From: Anaerolineales bacterium UBA6128
GTDB lineage: Bacteria > Chloroflexota > Anaerolineae > UBA1429
Direction of reading: 5' to 3'
Length of the DNA: 36,056 nt
NCBI GenBank assembly: GCA_002423325.1
Contig: DIVQ01000208.1
Location: 1,983-38,038, forward strand
A program made the translations under genes and the position numbers. Position 1 is the stretch's first letter; each line of letters starts with the position of its first letter. A model generated the notes under the pieces. That model saw only the letters and a list, made by a program, of their open reading frames with translations, ran no database searches and was not told where the DNA came from. This document shows positions 7,164 to 14,509 of this stretch, piece by piece.

Positions 7164-7671
7164 CCGTCGCGCTGGGTGAGGCGCTGGCTGTAGCCGTTGG
7201 GGTGAGCGTCGCGGTGCTGGTGTGTGTGGCGGTTGGCGTGCGCGTTGCGCTGGGCGTAGAGGTGTGGATCGGCACCTCTGGCGCTGGCGTGCCTGTCGGC
7301 GCGGCCAGCAGTGGGGCGCGCGTCTGGATGGTGCCCACCGGCGATCCGCTGACCGGCGTGGCTTCAATGACGGGCAGCAGCGGGGTATAGTAGCGCGTCT
7401 GCACGGCAATGATCGTGCCGGCCGGGCCCATCAGCATGGCCGGGGCTGGTGTAGACGAAGCTGTTGCCGTCGGCGTCCACGTGGGTAAGGGTGTGCGCGC
7501 CGTCGCCCACGGGGCCGTGGGCGATGGCGCAAGAGGAGTTGGCGTCGTCGCCAGGCGGGTGATCAGCCGGCATCCCTGCAGGACCAGCGCCGCCAGGCAC
7601 ACGGCGATCAACGCCCGGCGTGTGCGCGCCGCGCGGTAAGCGACCGGCGAGGCGCTTCTTCGCATCCGCAT
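7153..7671 (-). CDS. Thr/Pro-rich lipoprotein
   Basis: A 172-residue predicted lipoprotein. The best start is ATG 7671, preceded by GAGAGGAA; earlier in-frame starts lack a ribosome site and would overlap the Rieske gene. The N-terminus has many Arg residues, a hydrophobic core (ALIAVCLAALVLQG) and a lipobox ending at Cys34, so the mature protein would be lipid-anchored on the outer face of the membrane. Most of the rest is low-complexity Thr, Pro, Ala and Ser, with recurring TPTAT-like units at both ends. One short non-repetitive island sits around GPAGTIIAVQTRYYTPLLPV. Such Thr/Pro-rich stretches are common linkers in Chloroflexota surface proteins (from memory). No enzymatic domain is visible. 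Confidence 0.7.
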   Translation of the reverse strand: MRMRRSASPVAYRAARTRRALIAVCLAALVLQGCRLITRLATTPTPLAPSPTAPWATARTPLPTWTPTATASSTPAPAMLMGPAGTIIAVQTRYYTPLLPVIEATPVSGSPVGTIQTRAPLLAAPTGTPAPEVPIHTSTPSATRTPTATHTSTATLTPTATASASPSATATP

Positions 7672-7736
7672 TTGGCTGTTCCTCTCGTCCCGGATCGGAT
7701 CTCCTCGGATCCTGCGCCAAGCCATTCGCAGTGTGC

Positions 7737-8090
7737 CTAGGCCAGCACCCACACCTGGCCGTCCTGCAGCCGTGTGGGGTAGGTGGTCAGGTCGCGCGGC
7801 TTGGCCACGGCCAGAGCGGCCTGGCGCACGATGCCGGGCAGGCCCTCAACCCACGCCACACAGGCGCCGGTGGTGACATCGAACTGCGACCCATGCCCGG
7901 GACACGTGACCACCTGCCCGTTCAGTTTGCCGTTGGCCAAGTGCACGCGCAGGTGCGGGCAGTGCTCCTGGGTGGCATAGTAGACGCCTCTCACCTTACA
8001 CAGCAGGATGGCGGTGGCATCCAAGTCGATGCGCTGCATCGCGCCTTCTGACAGCATGTCCTCGGGTCCCAGCGCTTGCCATTGTGCCAT
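7737..8090 (-). CDS. Small Rieske [2Fe-2S] ferredoxin-like protein
   Basis: A 117-residue stand-alone Rieske protein. The cluster ligands are visible as Cys44-Pro-His46 and Cys63-Pro-Gly-His66, with the classic continuation CPGHGSQFD. The spacing fits the soluble Rieske ferredoxins that carry electrons to oxygenases or reductases, such as NirD- and BphA3-like proteins. ATG 8090 is chosen because AAGGAGAGAG stands just before it; an upstream ATG at 8114 has no such site. There is no signal peptide. It lies 61 bases after the sugar kinase gene and 65 bases before the lipoprotein gene, so the three may be cotranscribed. No partner oxygenase is present in the window. Confidence 0.88.
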   Translation of the reverse strand: MAQWQALGPEDMLSEGAMQRIDLDATAILLCKVRGVYYATQEHCPHLRVHLANGKLNGQVVTCPGHGSQFDVTTGACVAWVEGLPGIVRQAALAVAKPRDLTTYPTRLQDGQVWVLA

Positions 8091-8151
8091 AGCTCTCTCC
8101 TTGTCGATTGCCATTCAACGACGCGAGCGGCCCGCTACAGTCACCGCCGCG

Positions 8152-9249
8152 TCAGGCTGACCGGGTCCAGTCACTGGCGTGCGAGCCATCGGGCGGCTGG
8201 CTCCAGACGCGCAGCCCGAAGCGGCTCAGATAGGTTGGGATGCACTGGAAGAGCGGGTTGGTCTGCTCGATCTCGTGGATCATGGTGCGCTTGCGCGTCA
8301 TCTCGGGGCCGCTGAGCAAGGTCAGCGAGCCGCCCTCGCCGCCCGCGCCGTTGACCTTCCATCCCAGCGCCCCGTGGGCGCGCGCGATGCCGATGATCTG
8401 TTCCGCGTCCTTGCTGATCAGCGCGGGATGCAGGTTGCGCTGGGCCTCGGTATTGTCCTGCATGGCGTGGCCGAGCGCATCAAAGTCGCTGTCATACAGG
8501 GCGTCGCGCGACAGGGCGGCGGTGCGACGCAGGGCCTCGAGTTTGGGGTTCTCGGGCCCGGCATCCTCCAGGCCGCGGATCACCATCTCGTGCACCGAGG
8601 ACGAGCTGTGCGACTTGCCCAGAAAGATCAGCACCAGGCGCCGCTCAAGCTCCCACCAGGTTGCATTCGACACCAGGATGGGCGACACGGCCGCGTACGG
8701 GTAATCGAACATTTCGATATAGCTGATCCCGCCAAAGGCCGAGCACAACTGGTCCTGGATGCCGCTCTGCTGATTGAGCATTTCGGTCTCGATGCGGTGT
8801 GCGGTGTACGCGACCTCCAGCGGGGTGAGGTGTGTGGGCGTCAGTTGGTCCAGCGCGCCGATCAGCGCTACCGACACTGCCGCAGAGGTTCCCGTGGAGC
8901 AGCCCGCGGGCGCCTCGGAAAAGATAGAAATATGCACGGCCAACTCGGCGGGCACCCCCATATAGTCGATGGCGGCCTCGAGCAGCGGGTGGTGGATCCA
9001 CTCGTGGCGCTCCTGCCGTGGAAAGACGGCGTAACGGTCGCCAAAGTTCTCGGCGTGCAGGATGACGCGATTCTCTTGCTCTTGCCGTGGGTAGACCCTG
9101 ATCTGCACCTCCACGTACGGATAGACGCCGATGTTAAAGATGCGGCCATGTTTGGCGAACCAGGTGTCGGTCCAGCCCCCATTGTCGCAGACGCGAATCG
9201 GAGCCACGCTGTTGATAATGCGCACGGGCAGCGGCTTGTCGGCAGACAT
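8152..9249 (-). CDS. GHMP-family sugar kinase (heptose/fucose/galactose kinase-like)
   Basis: A 365-residue kinase of the GHMP superfamily. The phosphate-binding motif 2 is present as SEAPAGCSTGTSAAVSVAL (residues 111-129). The C-terminal glycine-rich motif 3 is recognisable as VNGAGGEGGSLTLL. The N-terminal motif 1 is APIRVCDNGGWTDT. In sequence style it resembles D-glycero-D-manno-heptose-7-phosphate kinase and fucokinase-type enzymes rather than mevalonate or homoserine kinases. The substrate is not certain. I start at ATG 9249 because GGAGGTGAAC directly precedes it; the longer frame from 9360 has no such site and would run through the promoter. It is transcribed divergently from the alpha-mannosidase gene, which suggests a joint role in sugar salvage. 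Confidence 0.85.
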   Translation of the reverse strand: MSADKPLPVRIINSVAPIRVCDNGGWTDTWFAKHGRIFNIGVYPYVEVQIRVYPRQEQENRVILHAENFGDRYAVFPRQERHEWIHHPLLEAAIDYMGVPAELAVHISIFSEAPAGCSTGTSAAVSVALIGALDQLTPTHLTPLEVAYTAHRIETEMLNQQSGIQDQLCSAFGGISYIEMFDYPYAAVSPILVSNATWWELERRLVLIFLGKSHSSSSVHEMVIRGLEDAGPENPKLEALRRTAALSRDALYDSDFDALGHAMQDNTEAQRNLHPALISKDAEQIIGIARAHGALGWKVNGAGGEGGSLTLLSGPEMTRKRTMIHEIEQTNPLFQCIPTYLSRFGLRVWSQPPDGSHASDWTRSA

Positions 9250-9281
9250 GTTCACCTCCGGAGGGCGAGTTGCCTGAAGGC

Positions 9282-9310
9282 ATTGTATCGCATGGCGCCA
9301 GAGATGTCCA
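9282..9310 (-). promoter_or_regulatory. Predicted promoter of the GHMP kinase operon
   Basis: On the minus strand, TGGACA (9310-9305) and TACAAT (9287-9282) are separated by 17 bases, each one mismatch from consensus. The start point falls about 25-30 bases before ATG 9249. Confidence 0.6.
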
Positions 9311-9333
9311 CAACAAGAGCGTGGCGGGAACGC

Positions 9334-9361
9334 TTGCCAAGTGGGGGCTACAGAGTACAAT
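9334..9361 (+). promoter_or_regulatory. Predicted promoter of the alpha-mannosidase operon
   Basis: TTGCCA (9334-9339) and TACAAT (9356-9361) are separated by 16 bases, each one mismatch from consensus, about 50 bases before ATG 9412. It is back to back with the kinase promoter, only about 25 bases away, so one regulator could control both. Confidence 0.55.
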
Positions 9362-9411
9362 GCGCTGCGTGTGCCCGCGACGGGTCAGCTCAGTCGCCAG
9401 AGGAGGCAGAG

Positions 9412-12400
9412 ATGGATTCGCGCATCATCAGGAGCAAACTGGATGCCATTCGCACCAGCATTTTGACGCAGCGCTGGCCGATCGGCGGCTGGGAAGCGCG
9501 TACGGCGACCTTCCGTGCCGTGGGCGACTATAAGTACGATGGCGACTGGCACGCGGTGGATGCGGATTCGGTGTGGCCGGCGGGGCGCACGCTGTTTCTG
9601 CGAACGCAGGCCCCTACGCCAGAGGGCGCTTCTGCGAGCAACCTCTGCATCGAGTTCAGCATCGAGCAACTGGAGGGCTTGCTGAGCGTCAACGGCCGCC
9701 CGTATGCCGGCATCGACGGGCCGCATCCGCGCGTGCAGGTTCCGGACACGGGTATGCTGCGCCTCGAGGCCGAGTTCAACTGCGTGCCTGCGGCCAGCTG
9801 GGAGCCCGGGATGCGCAACGAACGAGCACGTCTGCGGGGCGTCGATTTCGTGCGCGTGGATCCCGAGGCACAGGCAGCCTACTATGATCTCTGGTTCGCG
9901 TGGGAAGTCAGCCGCTTCGCCAAGGATGAGCGCCGCCGCACGCTGCTGCACGCCGCACTTGAAGAGGCGCTGCTGGCGGTGGATCTGCAGGGCAGTCGCG
10001 CGGAGTTGGCGCAGGACCTGACGCGCGCCCGGGCCGTGCTGGCCCAGCGTGTGGGTGCCCTTGCGCCCGACCCAGAGGCGGGCAGCGTGTTCCTCACCGG
10101 GCACTCGCACATCGACGTCGCCTGGCTCTGGCCGCTGCGCGAGAAGGTGCGCAAGTGCGGCCGGACCTTTTCCACCGCCTGCCGCCTGCTGGAGCGTCAC
10201 CCCGACTATTACTTTTCGTGCAGTCAGCCGCAACTGTATGCCTATACCAAGGCGCATTACCCGGCGCTGTATGACGAGATCAAAAAGTGGGTACGCACGG
10301 GACGCTGGGCCTGTTCCGGCGGCATGTGGGTCGAGTCGGACTGCAACGTGCCCTCGGGCGAGTCGCTCGTGCGCCAAGTCCTGCATGGCGTCGGCTTTTT
10401 CGAGCGCGAGTTCGGCGTGCGCCCGCGCAGCCTCTGGCTGCCTGATGTGTTTGGCTATCCCGGGTCGTTGCCCGGTATCCTGGTGGGTTGTGGTCTGACC
10501 AACTTTTTCACCTGCAAGCTGCACTGGCAGGCGCGCAACGAATTCCCGGTCAACCTCTTTTGGTGGGAGGGCGTGGACGGGTCGCGACTGGTGGCGCACA
10601 TCCCGCGCCTGCGCGACATGTATAACGGCACGCCGAATCCGGAGCAGTTGCACATCGCCTGGGACAACTATCACCAGAAGGACGTCTATCCCGAGGTGCT
10701 GATGCCCTTTGGCTACGGTGACGGCGGTGGGGGCCCCACCGATGACATGCTCGAGTTCGCCGCGCGCGCCAAGCGCTATCCCGGCGTGCCCGACACGCGA
10801 CAGGGGCCTGAGGAGCGCTACTTTGACGGCGCGCGCAAGGTTGGCGCGGACCTGCCCAGTTGGGTGGGCGAGTTGTACCTGGAGACGCACCGCGGCACCT
10901 ACACCACCCACGCCGAGATCAAGCGCGCCAACCGCAAGAACGAGCTGGCCTTGCGCGATGCGGAACTGCTCGGCGCGCTGGCAAACGCACAGGGCGCGCA
11001 GGTCGACATGACGTCCCTGCAGGAGGCCTGGTCGAATCTGTTGCTGCTGCAGTTCCACGACATCCTCCCGGGCAGCTCGATTGGCCAAGTTTACCGCGAG
11101 GCGGCCGCCGATCACGCGCGCATCCATGCGACGGCGTTGGCGGTGCGCGATCGCGCCCTCGGAGCGCTTGCCGCACGGGTCAACACGTCGGCTCAGATGC
11201 TGCTGGTCAACAGCCTTTCGTGGGGCCGCCGGGACGTGGCGCACGTCCACGTGCCGTCTCTGGGGCTGGACTGGCGCGCGCCAATTGAGGTGCTGCACGA
11301 CACCGGCCAGGCCGTGCCTGCGCAGGTGGTGAGCGGGGGCGAGACGGGCGTGGAGGTCGTGTTTGCGCCCGGTGAGGTGCCGTCGCTCGGCTACCGCAGC
11401 ATCTCTGTGCAGCAGGCCCAGGAGGAGCCGCAGACGTCTCTGCAGGCCGACGGGCTGCGGCTCGAGAGCCGCTACTATGTTCTGCAGTTGGCGGAGGATG
11501 GCTCGATCGCCCAGCTGTTCGACAAGCGCGCGGCCCGAGAGGTGCTGCCCGAGGGCCAGGCTGCCAACCTGCTGCAGCTCTTCCAGGATGGGCCCGAGCG
11601 TGAGGCGGCTTGGAACGTGCACGCCACGCTGGACAAGCGCCAATACGCCTGGGACCCCGGTACGAGTGTTCGGGTGCTGGAGACCGGCCCCGTGCGTCTG
11701 GTGGTGCGCATCGCGCGACACTATCGGGGCAGCACGTTGGTGCAGGACCTGGTGCTGTACGATCAATCGCCGCGCATCGATTTCGTCACGCAGGCGAACT
11801 GGCAGGCGCGGCAGGTGCTGCTCAAGGTGGCCTTCCCCGTGGAGGTGCGCGCCACTGAGGCGACCTACGAGATCCAGTTCGGCGCAATCACACGGCCGAC
11901 GCATCGTAATACTTCCTGGGAGCAGGAAAAGTTCGAGGTCTGCGGCCATCGCTGGGTGGACTTGTCGGAGGCGGGCTATGGCGTGAGCCTGCTGAACGAC
12001 TGCAAGTACGGGCACGACGTCAGCGGCAATGTGCTGCGTCTGACGTTGTTGCGCGGCACTGAACGTCCCGATCCCGACGCCGATCGCGGCGAGCATCGTT
12101 TCACCTACGCGCTGCTGCCTCATGAGGGCGACTGGCGCTATGCTGAGACGGTGCGGCGCGCCGCCGAGCTGAACGTGCCATTGCTGTGCGTGCCGGCGTC
12201 CGGCTGCGCGGGCGACCTGCCCGCGGCGCATTCCTTCCTGAGCGTGGAGGGACCGGCCATCCTGGAGACGGTCAAGCCGGCAGAGGACGGGGACGGTCTG
12301 ATCCTGCGGCTGTATGAGCCCAACGGGGGACGCGGTCGCGTGCGGGTGCGCACCAGGGCGCGTCTGGGCGCTGTGACGGAGTGTAGCCATCTGGAGGAGG

Positions 12401-12489
12401 CGCGGTCTGAGGTCGTGGCCGAGGCTTCCTCGTTCGGTTTCCACATCAAGCCGTTCCAGGCGCGCACGTTCCGCGTGCGTTTGCGCTAG
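9412..12489 (+). CDS. Alpha-mannosidase, glycoside hydrolase family 38
   Basis: A 1025-residue GH38 enzyme that removes alpha-linked mannose from oligosaccharides. The start is ATG 9412, behind AGGAGG; the much longer open frame to 8179 is an artefact of high GC. The first 220 residues form the N-terminal domain of cytosolic-type mannosidases. The zinc site begins at GHSHIDVAWLWPLREK, with His233 and Asp235. Asp345 in WLPDVFGYPGS is the predicted nucleophile. The hallmark QFHDILPGSSIGQVYREA begins at Gln547. The C-terminal 400 residues are the beta-rich domains of the family. No signal peptide is visible, so it probably acts inside the cell on imported glycans. A Gfo/Idh/MocA oxidoreductase gene follows after 62 bases. 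Confidence 0.95.
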   Translation: MDSRIIRSKLDAIRTSILTQRWPIGGWEARTATFRAVGDYKYDGDWHAVDADSVWPAGRTLFLRTQAPTPEGASASNLCIEFSIEQLEGLLSVNGRPYAGIDGPHPRVQVPDTGMLRLEAEFNCVPAASWEPGMRNERARLRGVDFVRVDPEAQAAYYDLWFAWEVSRFAKDERRRTLLHAALEEALLAVDLQGSRAELAQDLTRARAVLAQRVGALAPDPEAGSVFLTGHSHIDVAWLWPLREKVRKCGRTFSTACRLLERHPDYYFSCSQPQLYAYTKAHYPALYDEIKKWVRTGRWACSGGMWVESDCNVPSGESLVRQVLHGVGFFEREFGVRPRSLWLPDVFGYPGSLPGILVGCGLTNFFTCKLHWQARNEFPVNLFWWEGVDGSRLVAHIPRLRDMYNGTPNPEQLHIAWDNYHQKDVYPEVLMPFGYGDGGGGPTDDMLEFAARAKRYPGVPDTRQGPEERYFDGARKVGADLPSWVGELYLETHRGTYTTHAEIKRANRKNELALRDAELLGALANAQGAQVDMTSLQEAWSNLLLLQFHDILPGSSIGQVYREAAADHARIHATALAVRDRALGALAARVNTSAQMLLVNSLSWGRRDVAHVHVPSLGLDWRAPIEVLHDTGQAVPAQVVSGGETGVEVVFAPGEVPSLGYRSISVQQAQEEPQTSLQADGLRLESRYYVLQLAEDGSIAQLFDKRAAREVLPEGQAANLLQLFQDGPEREAAWNVHATLDKRQYAWDPGTSVRVLETGPVRLVVRIARHYRGSTLVQDLVLYDQSPRIDFVTQANWQARQVLLKVAFPVEVRATEATYEIQFGAITRPTHRNTSWEQEKFEVCGHRWVDLSEAGYGVSLLNDCKYGHDVSGNVLRLTLLRGTERPDPDADRGEHRFTYALLPHEGDWRYAETVRRAAELNVPLLCVPASGCAGDLPAAHSFLSVEGPAILETVKPAEDGDGLILRLYEPNGGRGRVRVRTRARLGAVTECSHLEEARSEVVAEASSFGFHIKPFQARTFRVRLR

Positions 12490-12551
12490 AGCGCGACCCG
12501 CTTGAGGCTGAGTTTGGCAGCGTTGCCGACTACGTTCAGAGGAGAGGATCG

Positions 12552-13733
12552 ATGACCGCAAATGTGCGGGTAGGGTTGATTGGATCCGGCTTCGCCGCGG
12601 CGTTTCACGCGCGGGCCTACCGGCTGATCAGGGACATTGACGTAGAGATCGTGGGCGTGGCCGCTTCGGCACTGGGCAGCGCGCAGCGCTTTGCCGCCGA
12701 GCACGGCATCGCGGACGCGTATGGCGAAGCCCAGGCGCTGATCGCGCGGGCCGATGTGAACGTCGTCGATCTGTGCGTGCCGAATCGGCTGCACGAGCCG
12801 CTGGCCCTGGCCGCGATGGCCGCGGGCAAGCACGTGATCTGCGAAAAGCCGCTGACGGGCTATTTCGGCGGCGCGCAGGCGGCCGATCCGGTCGGCAAGA
12901 CGGCGCGGGCTACGATGTATGCGGAGGCTGTGGCCAGCGCGCAGCGCATGCTGGCGGCCGAACGCGCGTATGGCGTGCGCCTGATGTACGCAGAGAACTG
13001 GTTGCACAGCCCGGCGGTCGTCAAGGCCGATCGGCTGGCGGCCGCCAGCGGCGGCACGATCCTGGAGATCCGCGGCCAGGAGTGCCACAGCGGGTCACAC
13101 GCCGAGTATGCGCGCGAGTGGGCTCAGGCGGGCGGCGGTTCGCTGTTGCGGCTGGGAAGCCATCCCCTGTGCGCCGCGCTGTGGCTGAAGCGGGAGGAAG
13201 GCCTGCGGCGCGACGGGCGGCCCATCGGTGTGCGGTCAGTGATGGCCGAGTGCACGGACCTGAGCCGCGTGCCCTCGTTCAGAGCCGAGTCGCCGCACTA
13301 TCTCGTCGACGCCTGGCACGATGTCGAGAACTGGAGCAGCGTTCTGCTGACGTTTGAGGATGACACTCGCGCCATCATCGAGGCCTCGGACATTGTGCTG
13401 GGCGGGATGGATGATTCGCTGACGCTGATGCTCTCGAACGCGCGGGTGGACTGCAAGTTGAGTCTCAATAACGCGCTCACGGCCTTTGCGCCCACCCACG
13501 AGACCTTTGGCGACGAGTACCTGTTGGAAAAGTCGAGCACCAAGGCGGGTTGGAGCCACGTCAGCGTCGACGAAGAGTTCCTGCTGGGTTACCCGCAAGA
13601 GATCCGCGACTGTGTGGAGAGCGTGGCCCACGACCGTCCGGCGCGCGGCACATCCCAACTGGGGTTGGATGTGGTGCGCGTGATCTATGCCGCCTACCGC
13701 TCGGCCGAAGAGGGGCGCCGCATCGCGCTCTAG
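12552..13733 (+). CDS. Gfo/Idh/MocA family oxidoreductase
   Basis: A 393-residue NAD(P)-dependent sugar oxidoreductase. The N-terminal Rossmann fold starts with VGLIGSGFAAAFHARAY (residues 7-23), and the hallmark EKP is at residues 98-100 (CEKPLTGYFG). The C-terminal alpha/beta domain includes REWAQAGGGSLLRLGSHPLC, which resembles the GGGxLxDxGxH segment of the family with Arg in place of the usual Asp. Members oxidise or epimerise sugars, inositols and sugar acids; the substrate here is unknown. A roughly 20-residue stretch after EKP (GGAQAADPVGKTARATMYAE) looks like an insertion. ATG 12552 follows GGAGAGG. It probably shares a transcript with the upstream mannosidase. The stop codon directly abuts that of the convergent flavodoxin gene. 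Confidence 0.9.
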   Translation: MTANVRVGLIGSGFAAAFHARAYRLIRDIDVEIVGVAASALGSAQRFAAEHGIADAYGEAQALIARADVNVVDLCVPNRLHEPLALAAMAAGKHVICEKPLTGYFGGAQAADPVGKTARATMYAEAVASAQRMLAAERAYGVRLMYAENWLHSPAVVKADRLAAASGGTILEIRGQECHSGSHAEYAREWAQAGGGSLLRLGSHPLCAALWLKREEGLRRDGRPIGVRSVMAECTDLSRVPSFRAESPHYLVDAWHDVENWSSVLLTFEDDTRAIIEASDIVLGGMDDSLTLMLSNARVDCKLSLNNALTAFAPTHETFGDEYLLEKSSTKAGWSHVSVDEEFLLGYPQEIRDCVESVAHDRPARGTSQLGLDVVRVIYAAYRSAEEGRRIAL

Positions 13734-14324
13734 TCAGACGCGCGGGCTGTTGCGCGCCTCGATCGTCTCGGCCAGCCAGCGTCCGATCGCCGGCAGTACC
13801 TCCAACTTGCTGGGCAGGTTCTGTATGCGCACCGGGATCATGTCCAGGATCTCAAAGCCGGTGGTCAGCAGGGCGCGCTCGAGGCTGACGGCCGCCGTCA
13901 CCGAACCGCCGCCGCTGCCCCCTGCCACGGTAATCCCCACCACTGGCTTGCCCTTGAGGCCAAGGTGGTCGGGGGCGTGGTTGGCCACGCGGCGCAAGCG
14001 ATCGAGCAGCGCCCGCATGCTCTCTGACAGGTCGCCATAGTAGACCGGTGTGCAAAAGACGGCCAGGTCGGCGGCACCCAGTTGCGCGCTCAGCCTGGGC
14101 AGATCATCCTCGATCACACAACGCCCCTCTGAGCGACAGCGTCCCCAACCGTCAGCCTCGCACTGTCGGCAACGCTCGATGCTCAACTCAGGCAGAAAGC
14201 AGCGTTCGGCTGCGCCTCCGGCCGCCACGATGCCCTGCAACACCGCCTCGGCCACGCTCTGGGTCTTGCCAAGCGCGTCGCGATCAACTGCGCGCCGGCT
14301 GCCGGAAATCATGATTGCTCGCAT
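13734..14324 (-). CDS. Flavodoxin-fold NAD(P)H-dependent oxidoreductase with four-Cys insertion
   Basis: A 196-residue flavoprotein of the NADPH-dependent FMN reductase/flavodoxin group. The N-terminus MRAIMISGSRR is the first strand and FMN phosphate loop. FCTPVYYGDLSESMRALLDR and VVGITVAGGSGGG are typical flavin-contact segments. Between strand two and three, Cys52, Cys55, Cys63 and Cys69 (spacing 2, 7, 5) form a compact cluster, as in iron-sulfur flavoproteins and related multimeric oxidoreductases. Whether they bind a cluster is unknown. ATG 14324 follows AAGGAGGAG. It is convergent with, and abuts, the Gfo/Idh/MocA gene and is divergent from the SNF2 gene. Confidence 0.85.
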   Translation of the reverse strand: MRAIMISGSRRAVDRDALGKTQSVAEAVLQGIVAAGGAAERCFLPELSIERCRQCEADGWGRCRSEGRCVIEDDLPRLSAQLGAADLAVFCTPVYYGDLSESMRALLDRLRRVANHAPDHLGLKGKPVVGITVAGGSGGGSVTAAVSLERALLTTGFEILDMIPVRIQNLPSKLEVLPAIGRWLAETIEARNSPRV

Positions 14325-14367
14325 GCGCTCCTCCTTGCCTCAAGCCTGTGCCACGTGTTCAGTGAGC

Positions 14368-14396
14368 AGTATAGGTGGTGTGCGCGTGTGCGTCGA
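14368..14396 (-). promoter_or_regulatory. Possible promoter of the flavodoxin-fold oxidoreductase
   Basis: On the minus strand, TCGACG (14396-14391) and TATACT (14373-14368) are 17 bases apart, about 45 bases upstream of the start codon. The -35 match is 4 of 6. Confidence 0.4.
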
Positions 14397-14439
14397 GCGC
14401 GGTTTTGGGGGGCAAGCATAACAGGCCAGTCCGCTCTAG

Positions 14440-14468
14440 TAGACGGAGCATGGCGATTGGAGTATAAT
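14440..14468 (+). promoter_or_regulatory. Predicted promoter of the SNF2-SWIM operon
   Basis: A perfect TATAAT at 14463-14468 has TAGACG (4 of 6) 17 bases upstream at 14440-14445. Transcription would start near 14475, about 35 bases before the TTG start codon. Confidence 0.5.
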
Positions 14469-14509
14469 ACCCGTTCACTTTTTTTGGCGTGTGACTTGAT
14501 TGGAGCGAC

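Noticed and set aside
8179..9411. Upstream extension of the mannosidase frame by about 410 codons
   Set aside because: It is antisense to the GHMP kinase, crosses both divergent promoters, and the start at 9412 has AGGAGG and family homology.
9385..12561. 1058-codon open frame on the minus strand, fully antisense to the alpha-mannosidase
   Set aside because: High-GC codon bias leaves stop-poor antisense frames. The translation is rich in Arg, Gln and His without domains, while the plus strand is a clear GH38 enzyme.
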